Source of the DNA: Phlyctochytrium arcticum | Lineage: Eukaryota; Chytridiomycota; Chytridiomycetes; Chytridiales; Chytridiaceae | Assembly (NCBI GenBank): GCA_025602905.1 | Contig: JAHLKI010000007.1 | Coordinates: 868,001 to 932,000 of the forward strand | DNA: 64,000 bases | Direction: 5' to 3' | Part shown: positions 20,641-30,144 of the stretch, one piece after another | Position numbering within the stretch: the stretch's first letter is position 1 | Layout of the letters: each line of letters opens with the position of its first letter | Translations under genes and position numbers: made by a program | Notes under the pieces: model-generated | The model's input: only the letters and a program-made list of their open reading frames with translations | What the model was told of the DNA's origin: nothing | Database searches by the model: none

Positions 20641-21314
20641 TTAAGGGTGTTTGAGTTGTTCGCGAAGCGCTTGCATCGACATCCTTACTAAACTTTGGAT
20701 GATACAAAATCTCACGCGCAAGGTGAAACAACCACAGGCCAGTGTACGGATATTTTTTAAATCCTCATCCTCCGCATTTGTTTTCCCGTATCTTTCCCAT
20801 CAACACATCCCAACGACAGCGAGGGAGGGACTATGATATGCTGATCAGGACCTGTCGCAGGGTAGCTAGATGTTTGGAGCCGGGGTTTGGTTTCAGGTTT
20901 GACACAGTATAATAGTTTTAAGTTCAGATTCACCTGTGGATTTCACCATCATTTCTTTTCAGTTCCATTTTAATCCCTCATCCTCCGAAGCCTTTTTGCG
21001 GGATATTGCCGAAGAGAGCCAGATTGCATTACCGGCCTCGAAATTTTTGGGAAGCTAGAACCTAACCTAAAATACCCAAATTCAAAGAAAAATATTGCAC
21101 CCAAACTGAACTGTTGTTTGGGGCATCGATGCATTACGTATGTGAGCCAAGCAACGTTGATGGGTGTTGATTCAAGTTCTCCCAATAAGACCTGTTGCAG
21201 TACCCCAGCAAAACCATGTTCCGGAACGAACTCGCAGTGTTAAGTTTAGACTCAGCTGTGTATTTTGTAGTCGTTCCCTCAGTAAGGTATGAGGTGGGAT
21301 GATTCCTGGAGGAG
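20641..21314. other. Unassigned intergenic sequence
   Basis: No supportable ORF, RNA gene or clear repeat. Confidence 0.35.
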
Positions 21315-21552
21315 GATACACAGTATCCGCCATTCTACATTGAAACAGGCGATCGCGACACACGTGTTCATCCCATGCGCTCGCGGCTACGCTGCAACAC
21401 GCGACAGAAAATGTATCTGATGCCCGGCCAGTTATTTTGCGCACCAATGAAGTATCCGGCCATAATCCAACGGTTGCTTACCATACGCGTGAGCAGTGGG
21501 CCAGGCGATTAGCATTTTGGGCAGAGCATGTGGGCGCAACGTTTCAGAACTA
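21315..21552 (+). pseudogene. 3' fragment of a third prolyl oligopeptidase copy
   Basis: The fragment begins abruptly at 'cagtatccgccattctacattg' and matches the last about 75 codons of the intact gene: the GDRDT.VHP segment, SGHNPTVAYH, ending AEHVGATFQN and TAG at 21550-21552. About 10 bases are missing after the VHPM codons, which shifts the frame. The 3' flank also resembles that of the intact gene. It lies about 0.8 kb from the inverted copy, in opposite orientation to it. Confidence 0.8.
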
Positions 21553-22020
21553 GAATAATTTAGTTACTTCCCTGAGTCAGGTCACTTTCTGCCTCCTCCC
21601 CCATCTCCTTAGCTCAGCACTGCAGATAGAATCTATAATCCTCTTTACTGCCCTGTGTTGTCATCCACATACCTTATTAGAGCACCAGACTGTCTTTCCT
21701 TGTTTATAGGCACAATGACCAGTATAAATTTCATCTGACTTTGGCTGTTTAGCCTTCTATCTGGGCCAATACTGTCCAAATGGCAAGATGTGAACAGCAG
21801 CAGTGCTGTAAACCTGGCTGTAGGCTCGGATGTGAGTTAAAATAGGTTTGTGTACGAGAGGCCATCTTTGCCACAAAATTTTTGATGTTCCCCGTTATCA
21901 TTTACGTTTTTTTTGTGAGTGTCTCAGGAACCTTAGACATCAATGCTAAAATTACTTCAGAGTTGCGTTTTCCTATAGTTCAGTTGGAGACCTTTATCGG
22001 GGATATTCTTTACAACGTGC
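21553..22020. other. Unassigned intergenic sequence
   Basis: The first 100 bp is oligopeptidase 3' flank. I see nothing definite in the rest. Confidence 0.35.
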
Positions 22021-22815
22021 TGAATTACCGTGACCCCAACCAGTCAAATAATGGATGACAAGATCCATCCCCAGGACAAGTAAGAAACCAGTACGAGAAA
22101 CGACAAATGCGTTGGAGGTAACTACGTAAGAGTTTATCATTCACCCGAGAGGTTTCAATGGAATGAGATAAGGAGTAAAACCATATCCAGAAGACAACAT
22201 GCGTGTGTAAGAATGTTTGTTGACCACATTCAGACCCGCTACAGTACATAGACAAGGTTGAGCTCAAGTACCAGATGGAAAATTTCTTCATGATCCTTTG
22301 AGTTGCCAGTACCAGATTCTTATCTGACAACTGGAGTTCATTTAACGTATCCAAAGAAGCATGGCAGTTCACGGGCGCGAGTAACTTTTACCGTTTTGTA
22401 TGATCGGAATTCCCCGGAGGTGCATAAGTAATGGACCCGGGCTTACCCGGCGCTACACGTATGGTATGACAAACGGGCCTCGCCTCTGGTACCCTCCCAA
22501 GGTTAAGTGTCTTCTTTGGGAATCTATGATTTTCTATGGATTCATTTTGGGGAGACAGAGCCTTGCTACTCGGTAATACACACAATTTTGCCATGCGTTC
22601 GGGAACCCTACAACCCAAGTCGATACTTTTGCCGATTTTCTAATTGTTGATCAATGTTTTTTTTGCAGAAAGGAGAGTATTGATAGAGATCACTGAGGAT
22701 CACCCCGAAAGAATATCTATAAGGTGATGAGTGATATTTTTAGCTGACTATGCGGGATACGCGAAACATAAAAGAAAGGGCGACGGATTGGGCGGCCCTC
22801 ATAAGGGAGGCTATC
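22020..22815 (+). repeat. Direct segmental duplication, left copy
   Basis: Matches about 25290-26275 in the same order: the 'ccatccccaggacaagtaag' stretch, 'gacaaatgcgttggaggtaa', the GGAGGTGCATAAGTA repeat, and the 'gacagagcctygctac' to 'aaagaatatct' segment. It may preserve remnants of an old gene, but I cannot read a continuous frame. Confidence 0.65.
22400..22455 (+). repeat. Dispersed GGAGGTGCATAAGTA/CCCGGG repeat, copy 3
   Basis: CGGAATTCCCCGGAGGTGCA, then TAAGTAATGGACCCGGGC and TTACCCGGCGCTAC. It lies within the left duplicated block. Confidence 0.6.
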
Positions 22816-23345
22816 ATGAATACGATTTTAATATTGTTTTTTTTTTCTCACGGGCAGTGTCAATCGTGAAAATGATTGAGTGGGTAAGTTGTCATGAACG
22901 ATTTTAAGATTGCTTTTTTTTTCTCGCAGAGAGACTACAATGATTTTCTATTATTTGGCACTGTCGGGGTATGGGCAGTGTCAACCGTGTGAATGATAGC
23001 GCGTGTATGCTATCATGAATGCGATTTTTTATGACTGTCCCCCCCCCCCCCCCCCCGCGGAGAGACTGATAACTTTTCCTATCATTTGGCACTGTCCGGG
23101 TATTTAAGACTGGGCAGTGTCAAGCGTAAATATGAATGGATGGGTAAGTTGTCATGAATGCTATCATGAATACGATTTCAGGATTGTTTTTTCTCGTGGA
23201 GAGACTACAATAACTTTGCTATCATTTGAGACTCTCGGGGTGTTGAAGCTTGAGCAGTGTCAACCGTGTAAATGATAGAGGGTGTATACTGTCATGAGGA
23301 AGGCTGTCATGAATACAATTTCATGATTGCTTTTGTTTCTCGTGC
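22805..23345 (+). repeat. Degenerate tandem array, about 100-150 bp units
   Basis: At least four partial units share this order: CTATCATGAATACGATTTT, a T (or C) run, CTCGCGGAGAGACTACAAT, CTATCATTTGGCACTGTCGG, GGTATTTAAG.TTGGGCAGTG and TCAACCGTGTAAATGATAGA. Unit lengths vary. One unit has its T run replaced by an 18-base C run (23039-23056). Further units lie at 27150-27380. Confidence 0.65.
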
Positions 23346-23440
23346 TATTGAGTGCGGATAATGCAATGTTGCAGGGGATAAAAAATAGGTGAGTTTGACT
23401 TCCCCCTCGGAGCGAATTTTACGCTTTGTCCTGATTAGGT

Positions 23441-24505
23441 ATGGGAATCCAGTTCGTCGCCAAGCATCAATTGTTACTCCTTTTGCTCGTCCTGCCCATC
23501 CTTCTCGGATTGGCCTTGAGCAACAATGTCGTCGTCGACAGCGCATGCACCTGCCACCCTGACGCACCCCCCACTTTTACAGACTGGATGGACGGCCCCC
23601 TCAAGGACTCCAACAACCGCTTTTATTCGCGAGTGTCCTGCAATTACGATGTGGCGGTTTACATGAGCGACACCCTCAAAGTCCTGCCGTCAATAACAAC
23701 GCGGTGGGTCGTAGGGCTTGGATGCATATGAAGAAGAATTACGGGGGGTGTAGTGTTGATCGTCAAGTTCCGGCACCCATAGGCCCTGGCTGTACAGATT
23801 TCGGCGCGCCAAAACCTTTGGTGGTCCAGCTCAGTACATACATGCAGTGGCACCGGCGACTACAATTGGGAACACCGCTTCGATTCCAATGCAAGAGTCA
23901 CTCACTGGTCGTTCCTCGCGGCAACGTATAAAAATTGGACCGACATCTTTTTTAACTCCAAACAACAAACTATCTTGTCGCTGTGTCTTATGGTCGAGTT
24001 TTCCTCGCAGGGGGTGCGATATCCACCCGCGGTCACCAGTACCTACAGGCCCATGGGCGATAACACCTACAAAAAGGAAAGCTTTGCCAATATGTGCGTG
24101 TACGACTTTTTCAACAAGACGGGGTACGCCGCTGATGCTGCGACATGGTACAATACCCTCATGTCAACAACCCAGGACAATGTCCCGTCCGGTGCAGTCG
24201 CTGTGAACTGGTTCAAGAACTGGTTTTTGCCCTTGTATCAAGAACACAGCAACACCATGTCGTTTCAAACCACTTATGACGGGCTGTTGGCTCAGTACTT
24301 TCCGACCACGTTGGACGGGGCGGGGATTACAAGCTACGTGCGAACAGCAAATGAGGGAGAGTATGTGCATTTTATGAGTGCGGCGGTTGGACGTAGTTTG
24401 GAGGGGATGGCGAGTGTTTTGTTTAATACTGGATGGAAACCAGCGCAGTTTGCTGCGGCCCGCACTACCTTTCCGGTCCTTACTGCCATGTACCCTTACC
24501 CTTAG
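23441..24505 (+). CDS. Unrecognised secreted protein
   Basis: Two exons, modelled as 23441-23707 and 23783-24505 (329 residues). A very hydrophobic signal peptide (QLLLLLLVLPILLGLALS) precedes a Cys-containing start (CTCHPDAPP). The second exon is rich in aromatic residues (TGDYNWEHRF, THWSFLAATYKNW, VNWFKNWFLPLYQEH) and ends MYPYP. Both exon parts are in the same frame and are separated by two stops. The donor is uncertain: GTCGTA with acceptor CCCATAG fits the phase, and GTGGGT with acceptor TGGTCCAG at about 23830 also does. I recognise no family. It is flanked upstream by the tandem array. Confidence 0.6.
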
Positions 24506-25285
24506 ATTCCATTCTAGTGCCTGTCGGGATAAGTCTTCAGTATATTATACCCTTTGACTTTTATAACCAACCCTGAGGCAAAACGCTGATGTATTTGTTC
24601 CGGGAGCACCTCAAGGCTCCCATTATATAGAGGAAACATATATTCATATGATATATATTGCGAGACAATAGACGGCAGCAATGATGGATGTAGGAATGCT
24701 GTGCGAACGGCCAAGGGTAACCGTATGATGGTACTCGACTATACATGGTGTTCAGGGATGACACCTCTGTCAATGGCAGACGCGACACTGTCATAGCCAT
24801 TCTTGTCACTTCCTATTTTTAGTTGTGCTGTAATTGATCCGGATCGGGACACTTGCGCCAAAAGGTAAGGTAGGCAGTCAGGATTTGGAATTTTTAGTTG
24901 GCTGTGCCGAATCCATCAAAGGTCCCAGGCACGACTGACGAGAAAATACAAAATCAAAAGGATAAACGAAGAGTATTAACGCGCGGAGATAATCATATAG
25001 CTGGATGTAATCCTGATTAACCCCAGACTATTCCACTTTGCCTTGGCGAACGCCGGTCGAGGATCACGCCAACTGGAGGATCTGGGAACTTTAGTTGAAG
25101 ATGCAGTCGGGTGATGGATTAGACACTGGCCTACTGAGACCTTCCGTGCGAACTGATGGTTAGGAATCAAGTAATCATGTTGTATACCCAATTCACTCAT
25201 TTTGCAAGAGACACTGTACTATCAAGAGCTTTGGAAGAATGGATTCGTAGACATTACCCGTGGGACCAGTATGACACTTGAGTGA
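24506..25285. other. Unassigned intergenic sequence
   Basis: AT-rich; no gene or clear repeat supported. Confidence 0.35.
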
Positions 25286-26278
25286 GTATTACACCCATCC
25301 CCAGGACAAGTAAGAAGCCAGCACGAGAAACGACAAATGCGTTGGAGGTAACCGTGTAAGAGTTCATGCTTCATTGGAGAGGTTTCAATAGAATGCAACA
25401 AGGAGTAAAACCATATCCCAAAAAAAACATGTGTGGTTTGTTGATCAAATTCAGGCCCGCTACATACCGTAGACAAGGTTGAACAAAAGTACCATTAAGA
25501 AAATTTCTTCATGATCACTTGAGTTCCAGATACCAGATCCTATCTGACAACTTGAAATCATTTACCGTAACTATCGGCAAAGAAAAATGGTGGTTCACGC
25601 AGGAATTCGGCAGTACCTTTTTGTATTATCGGAATTCATCGGAGGTGCATAAGTAACGGAACCGGGATTACCCGGCACTACCTACCGGTAACCAGGTAAT
25701 TACTCTGACTGATGTATTCAAAGTAACTGAAGTTATGAAAGGGAACGCACTAGAGCTATATATATATATGAGAGCTAGTTCCTAAGACCACTACGGGAAA
25801 TGAATAATACGAGTAAAACGCCAATGTCACAGGAAAGGTGAGAATAGCGGTCAACAGGACGTTGACCGTTCAGCGGTGACGCCACGGTTGGTAAGCCAGC
25901 GGCAATGGTTTCACAACAGCTGGGATGTTCGTTCACTCATTGAGTCTCTTCTTGGGAACTTTATGATATTTGTATCGATACATATTGAGGAGGCAGAGCC
26001 TCGCTACCCGCTACTACACACAATATTGCCTTACGTTCGGAAACCCAGTACAACCAAAGTCAATCATTCGCTACTTTTGCCCATAACCCGCTTTTCTAAC
26101 TGTTGAAAGAAAATTGGATCAAGGTGTTTTGCAGAATGAAGAGTTTTGATCTAGAATCACGGCGGATCACACGAAAGAATATCTTTTAGAACATATTTAT
26201 ACCTGACTATGTCTGATAAGCGTAAACATAAAAAGGACGGCGGAATGAATAGGTAAACAACGACCCTTTTTTTGGGAG
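25286..26278 (+). repeat. Direct segmental duplication, right copy
   Basis: Partner of 22020-22815. The block order is the same, with extra sequence of about 180 bp near 25690-25900. The right end is interrupted by the inverted-repeat element at 26279-27130, after which the tandem-unit homology resumes. Confidence 0.65.
25625..25685 (+). repeat. Dispersed GGAGGTGCATAAGTA/CCCGGG repeat, copy 4
   Basis: CGGAATTCATCGGAGGTGCA, then TAAGTAACGGAACCGGGATT and ACCCGGCACTACC. Confidence 0.6.
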
Positions 26279-27130
26279 ACGCTGGAACGCTCCAATTTTT
26301 GCCTAGAGCGCTCCCGATTGCAATAAATCGGCCATAAATGCATTGGAAAGACTCCTGCGAGTCTATCTTTCCCAGGCCTGCATCCAATGAATTGCGAGCA
26401 ATGCTTGAAAGCGTAAATTTTGGTTGAGACGAATCCGATGCACCAGTACTCCCGGAACAGCTTTTTGCCCTTGATTTGCAGGCCAATACTTACGGCCAAG
26501 GTTGCTGTGTCCGCGCCAGACATCCGTTAAGGAAAGAGTCGAGTTCCGCAGGGGTTCCGTACAATTTTGCCCAGAAGTGTGGTTAGATTTCATATAGAAA
26601 ATTGAGGAGCACTTTGTAAAAGAGATGCAGACATCAAGGGGACTCAGACACGTGCATATGCTTTCGAAATCAATGGAAATAAAATCCACATATCGAGATA
26701 TAACTTTACTAGTTGCTACCTTTTCACTTGGTGTCAAGAACAAACCGTTCTGTATAACAATCAGAGATGAGGATGAGAAAAAATCGTAAAAATCAGCGAT
26801 CCTGCATATGTTTTCGACAACGCGTGTGCGTACTCCACTGTCTTACCCCGTTGATGAGGATAGTGTGGGGATGGTGACGGAAGCGACGGGCAAGCGAACA
26901 CTAGTTTTCTGGATAGTATCTTCGTTGCGTGTATTGCCTGGCATGCATGAGATGCATGTACGTTGCGTTGATGTCCGCGGGTCAACCCAAGGAGGAAGTC
27001 GGTAAACTCAGATGGAGGTGATAAATCCCGTGGCGGCTCATTTGCACCTCAAAAGGACGTAATTTAGCCTCACATAGAATCGGGAGTGCGATCGGGAGCG
27101 CTCTAGGCGAAAATTCGAGCGTTCCAGCGT
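26279..27130. mobile_element. Non-autonomous inverted-repeat element of about 0.85 kb
   Basis: The left end reads ACGCTGGAACGCTCCAATTT, then TTGCCTAGAGCGCTCCCGAT. The right end is its reverse complement with few changes (ATCGGGAGCGCTCTAGGCGA, then AAATTCGAGCGTTCCAGCGT). The terminal repeats are about 41 bp. The interior has no long ORF. The flanks belong to the duplicated block whose left copy has no such element near 22785. CCCTTTTTTT-like sequence on the left and CCCCTTTTCTT on the right may be a degenerate target duplication. Confidence 0.7.
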
Positions 27131-27149
27131 GGCCCCCTTTTCTTGCGTT

Positions 27150-27380
27150 ATCATGAATACGAATTTTATGATTGTTCTAATTTTCCTGCGGAGAGACTAC
27201 ATGCAATAATTTTTCCATGGCACTGTTGGGGTAGTTAAGCTTGGGCAGAGGGTCAACCGTGTAAATGATAGAGTGTGTACACTGTCATGATTGTTTTGTT
27301 TCTCACGGAGAGATTACATATATACATGCAGGTATATATAACAGCAACCCTTTCATTAATTTGCACTGTCGGAGTATTTA
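27150..27380 (+). repeat. Further units of the degenerate tandem repeat
   Basis: TATCATGAATACGAATTTTA, GCGGAGAGACTACA, GGCACTGTTGGGGTAGTTAA and TCAACCGTGTAAATGATAGA recur as in the array at 22805-23345. This supports the direct duplication. Confidence 0.6.
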
Positions 27381-28326
27381 TGTGTGGGTCCGTGTGTGGG
27401 TTATCTACGGCAAAAAACAAATCGAGTAAAAAATCGTTTGGAGAATTTACCCATCCCCATCATTTACACGGTTACCCCGCCTAAATACGGTAACCGAGGA
27501 AAACAATTATTAGAATCGTATTTAAGGTAACCTTCCCTTCTGACCCTATTCATTTACACGGTACAAGCGTAAATAGATTACTCCTAATAAATAGAAGGCA
27601 GCATAATTCGAAAAGCGGGCAAAAAGTAATGGAACTTATGGGTTGTCTCCCCCCCTCAATACTGTTATGAATTCGGTCAACACGTGTAATAACTCCGCTA
27701 CGGAGGATAGACGGGTTAAAAACTTAGACCTTTACTCGATAACTGAACACACAACCAGATCGGAGGACAAACGGATAGGCATCCCATAAGTTATCCATCA
27801 TGCAGTGATCTTCACGAGCGCGATGATAACATGCCCAATAGAAGGGCCGCATATAGTCAAGCTTTTAAAATTTCATTCATCTCAATACCGAAAAGTGTTA
27901 TGAATTCAGTCAATGAGAGGACCATTCGAGATCCCAATGCATTACGTACACATGTAGTAACTCCCTCTGCCAAATCACTGGTCGCCCGACCAACTATGAA
28001 ACCATCATTTAGTCAACTATGCGAACTTGATCCTATCGAGAAAGTATATGTCTGTATCTGACCCATGTATTTTCCGGAAAAGTGGAAAAAAGAAGATGGA
28101 TATCGTTATTAATGCCCCGGTGCGCCCCGCGGCTGGGGGTAAGCTCTGGTTTATTTTTTCCATACTGTTTTCATTTCGGGAAGAATATAATGGAATGGAC
28201 CGAAGATGTAGGATTGAAGAAAACAAAACGTATGCACAAAGAACAAAGAAAGAAGAGCGAAATATGTATAGTACATCAAAGAGAGGAGTGCGTTGAGAGT
28301 CCTGAAGACTACAGATATATGGTTTA
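27381..28326. other. Intergenic sequence with short local repeats
   Basis: Short direct echoes are present (CATTTACACGGTWAC at about 27462 and 27550; GTTATGAATTC.GTCAA at about 27663 and 27897). No gene supported. Confidence 0.4.
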
Positions 28327-29004
28327 TTAGTACTCATCCTCACTATCTCCCTCCTCTTCACTGCTAGATTCGATAACCAGGGTCCCCTTCTTGCCCATGA
28401 TAGAAATCAGACTATTCTTGATATTGCACAACACAGTCCCAGGGGCTAGGTCCGAAAATGTCTCCGCAAAGTCTTTACATCGCATATTTTCGTCGTTGCG
28501 AAGTTCTTTTTCCAGTTCATCTAACGCACCCACATCATCCGACATTGAAACAGCCAGTTTGTGAATTTTTGCCTTCATTTCAACAAGCTGAAGACGTGCA
28601 GCTTCCTCTTTAGCATAATTCTTGGCATTCTTTGGTAACGGTACACAATGCTGTTTTCCAAGAACGGTTAGGATCTCCTTTGCTGCTGTTTTCGCAATGG
28701 TTGGATCGACACAGATGGAAATGGCCGAATTAAATATTTGCTTTTGAAAAGCTTCCAATTTTTCCCTAGTCAAAGAGCCTTGCAGACCCTGACCACACAA
28801 TATGAACAACTGTCTTTGTTCTTCAGCAAGCGGATTGGGATCAAAGTCTTCAGCAATGTCATTCCACATATCTGAACTTGTATATGAATCGGAACACCAT
28901 CTTTTTTCCCATTTTCGCCATGCTTTGCGGTTGGGGTTCATTCCCTGGAGATATTTCACAATATCTTTCTTCAAAGTTTTCAGTTCCTCACAGTAAGTTG
29001 CCAT
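28327..29004 (-). CDS. Hypothetical acidic-tailed protein
   Basis: 225 residues from the ATG at 29004. The frame extends upstream only to a GTG at 29082. The sequence is mostly charged and helical-looking, with several Trp near the start (KAWRKWEKRWC), a Lys/Glu-rich middle and a strongly acidic end (ESSSEEEGDSEDEY). It has no signal peptide, membrane segment or catalytic motif that I recognise. A 64-residue ORF lies upstream at 29131-29325 in a different frame and could be a first exon, but no convincing donor/acceptor pair joins them. It could be a transposon-derived accessory protein or a lineage-specific gene. Confidence 0.5.
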   Translation of the reverse strand: MATYCEELKTLKKDIVKYLQGMNPNRKAWRKWEKRWCSDSYTSSDMWNDIAEDFDPNPLAEEQRQLFILCGQGLQGSLTREKLEAFQKQIFNSAISICVDPTIAKTAAKEILTVLGKQHCVPLPKNAKNYAKEEAARLQLVEMKAKIHKLAVSMSDDVGALDELEKELRNDENMRCKDFAETFSDLAPGTVLCNIKNSLISIMGKKGTLVIESSSEEEGDSEDEY

Positions 29005-29544
29005 TGCTGTGCGTTTCTGAGGGGTGACGAATCGATTTTGACCTTGACAGCTTGCAGAGTGCTTTGCAAGGTGGAATGTCACTTAAGAATGAACACTCGT
29101 TGGAACGTAAACAAATGATGGATCCTTTCTTCAACGTCTGTTTCTTTTGCCCTGATTGCCCGGGGAGATGTCAGCTCGGGCTCGTGCTTGGTTGGTGGTG
29201 AAACCGAGAATCTCACCCTTGTCTCGACTCTCGTTGTATGTGTGAATTTCCCCCTGATCTGGGCTCCAAACACTTAGCGATCGTTCCAGAGACTTCTCGC
29301 CAGCAGAAGTACCGTTAGTAGACACACAAAGGATATCGTGAGTTTCTGATTCTGCTGCCGTGGTCGTCGCCGATACTTGTTCTTAATTGCCGACGGTGCA
29401 AAATGCGCAACTGGAAGCCCCAGGGGATCCGATCTGGAGAGAGATTCACACACGCGCGAGACTGTGTGAGCTTGGACCGCGCCACACGGTCATCCCATAT
29501 ATATATTTCCGAGTGGATTTCGATGATTCAATTTTCGCCAACCA
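29005..29544. other. Gap between two divergent orphan ORFs
   Basis: Probable shared promoter region. It contains the 29131-29325 minus-strand ORF that might be an upstream exon. Nothing else is seen. Confidence 0.35.
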
Positions 29545-30144
29545 ATGTCGACTCTTGTATACTTTGGATCCTGCACGGACACTTGGCCCATCCAGCGTTA
29601 CGCCTATCTGCATCGAACCTTCGTTTACGTGGATGGCTTACCAGACAGCCACTATTTTGCTCCTGGATGTGCAGGACACCGCCTGACGACAATGGACGGC
29701 TTTCTGGCCGATTTTACAAAGAACCTGGTCGATTCAGGCATAGAAATCTCGAGTTCTGTCATCACAAACCAATCGTCGACAGTCACAATCGCGACGACGC
29801 AAGATCTTGTCATAAAGTTGTTTCTGAATACCCTGGACGTTGACGCATGGAAGAACGACGAGCTCCGCTCGTATCTGGACAAAGCCGAGACACTCTTCAT
29901 GAAGGGCTACCTTCCCACCATTGCCGGTCCACTCCCTGCCTTGAAACGGATCATCCACAGTGCCAAATGTGATCCACCAGACGCATCCCAGTCCTGGGTC
30001 ATTGATCCTAGCCAATACCAGAATATTGTTGTGGATGAATATGAACAAAGGGGCTTTGTGACGGAGTTTACCGTAGAGGGAGAGTGTTGCGAGGGGTGCA
30101 CGGGCTCGGATTGCGATCCTCCGTGGGCTGTCATGCACTGTTAG
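29545..30144 (+). CDS. Hypothetical protein
   Basis: A single-exon ORF of 199 residues with a true ATG. The C-terminal part has a cluster of cysteines (GECCEGCTGSDCDPP). The first 30 residues are aromatic-rich but not a classical signal peptide. No family recognised. A downstream Met (residue 50, TMDGFLADF) is an alternative start that would remove the odd N-terminus. Divergent neighbour: the orphan at 28327-29004. Confidence 0.45.
   Translation: MSTLVYFGSCTDTWPIQRYAYLHRTFVYVDGLPDSHYFAPGCAGHRLTTMDGFLADFTKNLVDSGIEISSSVITNQSSTVTIATTQDLVIKLFLNTLDVDAWKNDELRSYLDKAETLFMKGYLPTIAGPLPALKRIIHSAKCDPPDASQSWVIDPSQYQNIVVDEYEQRGFVTEFTVEGECCEGCTGSDCDPPWAVMHC

Noticed and set aside
22805..23345. The tandem array considered as a CRISPR
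   Set aside because: Units are 100-150 bp, degenerate, without uniform spacers or cas genes, and the DNA is eukaryotic.
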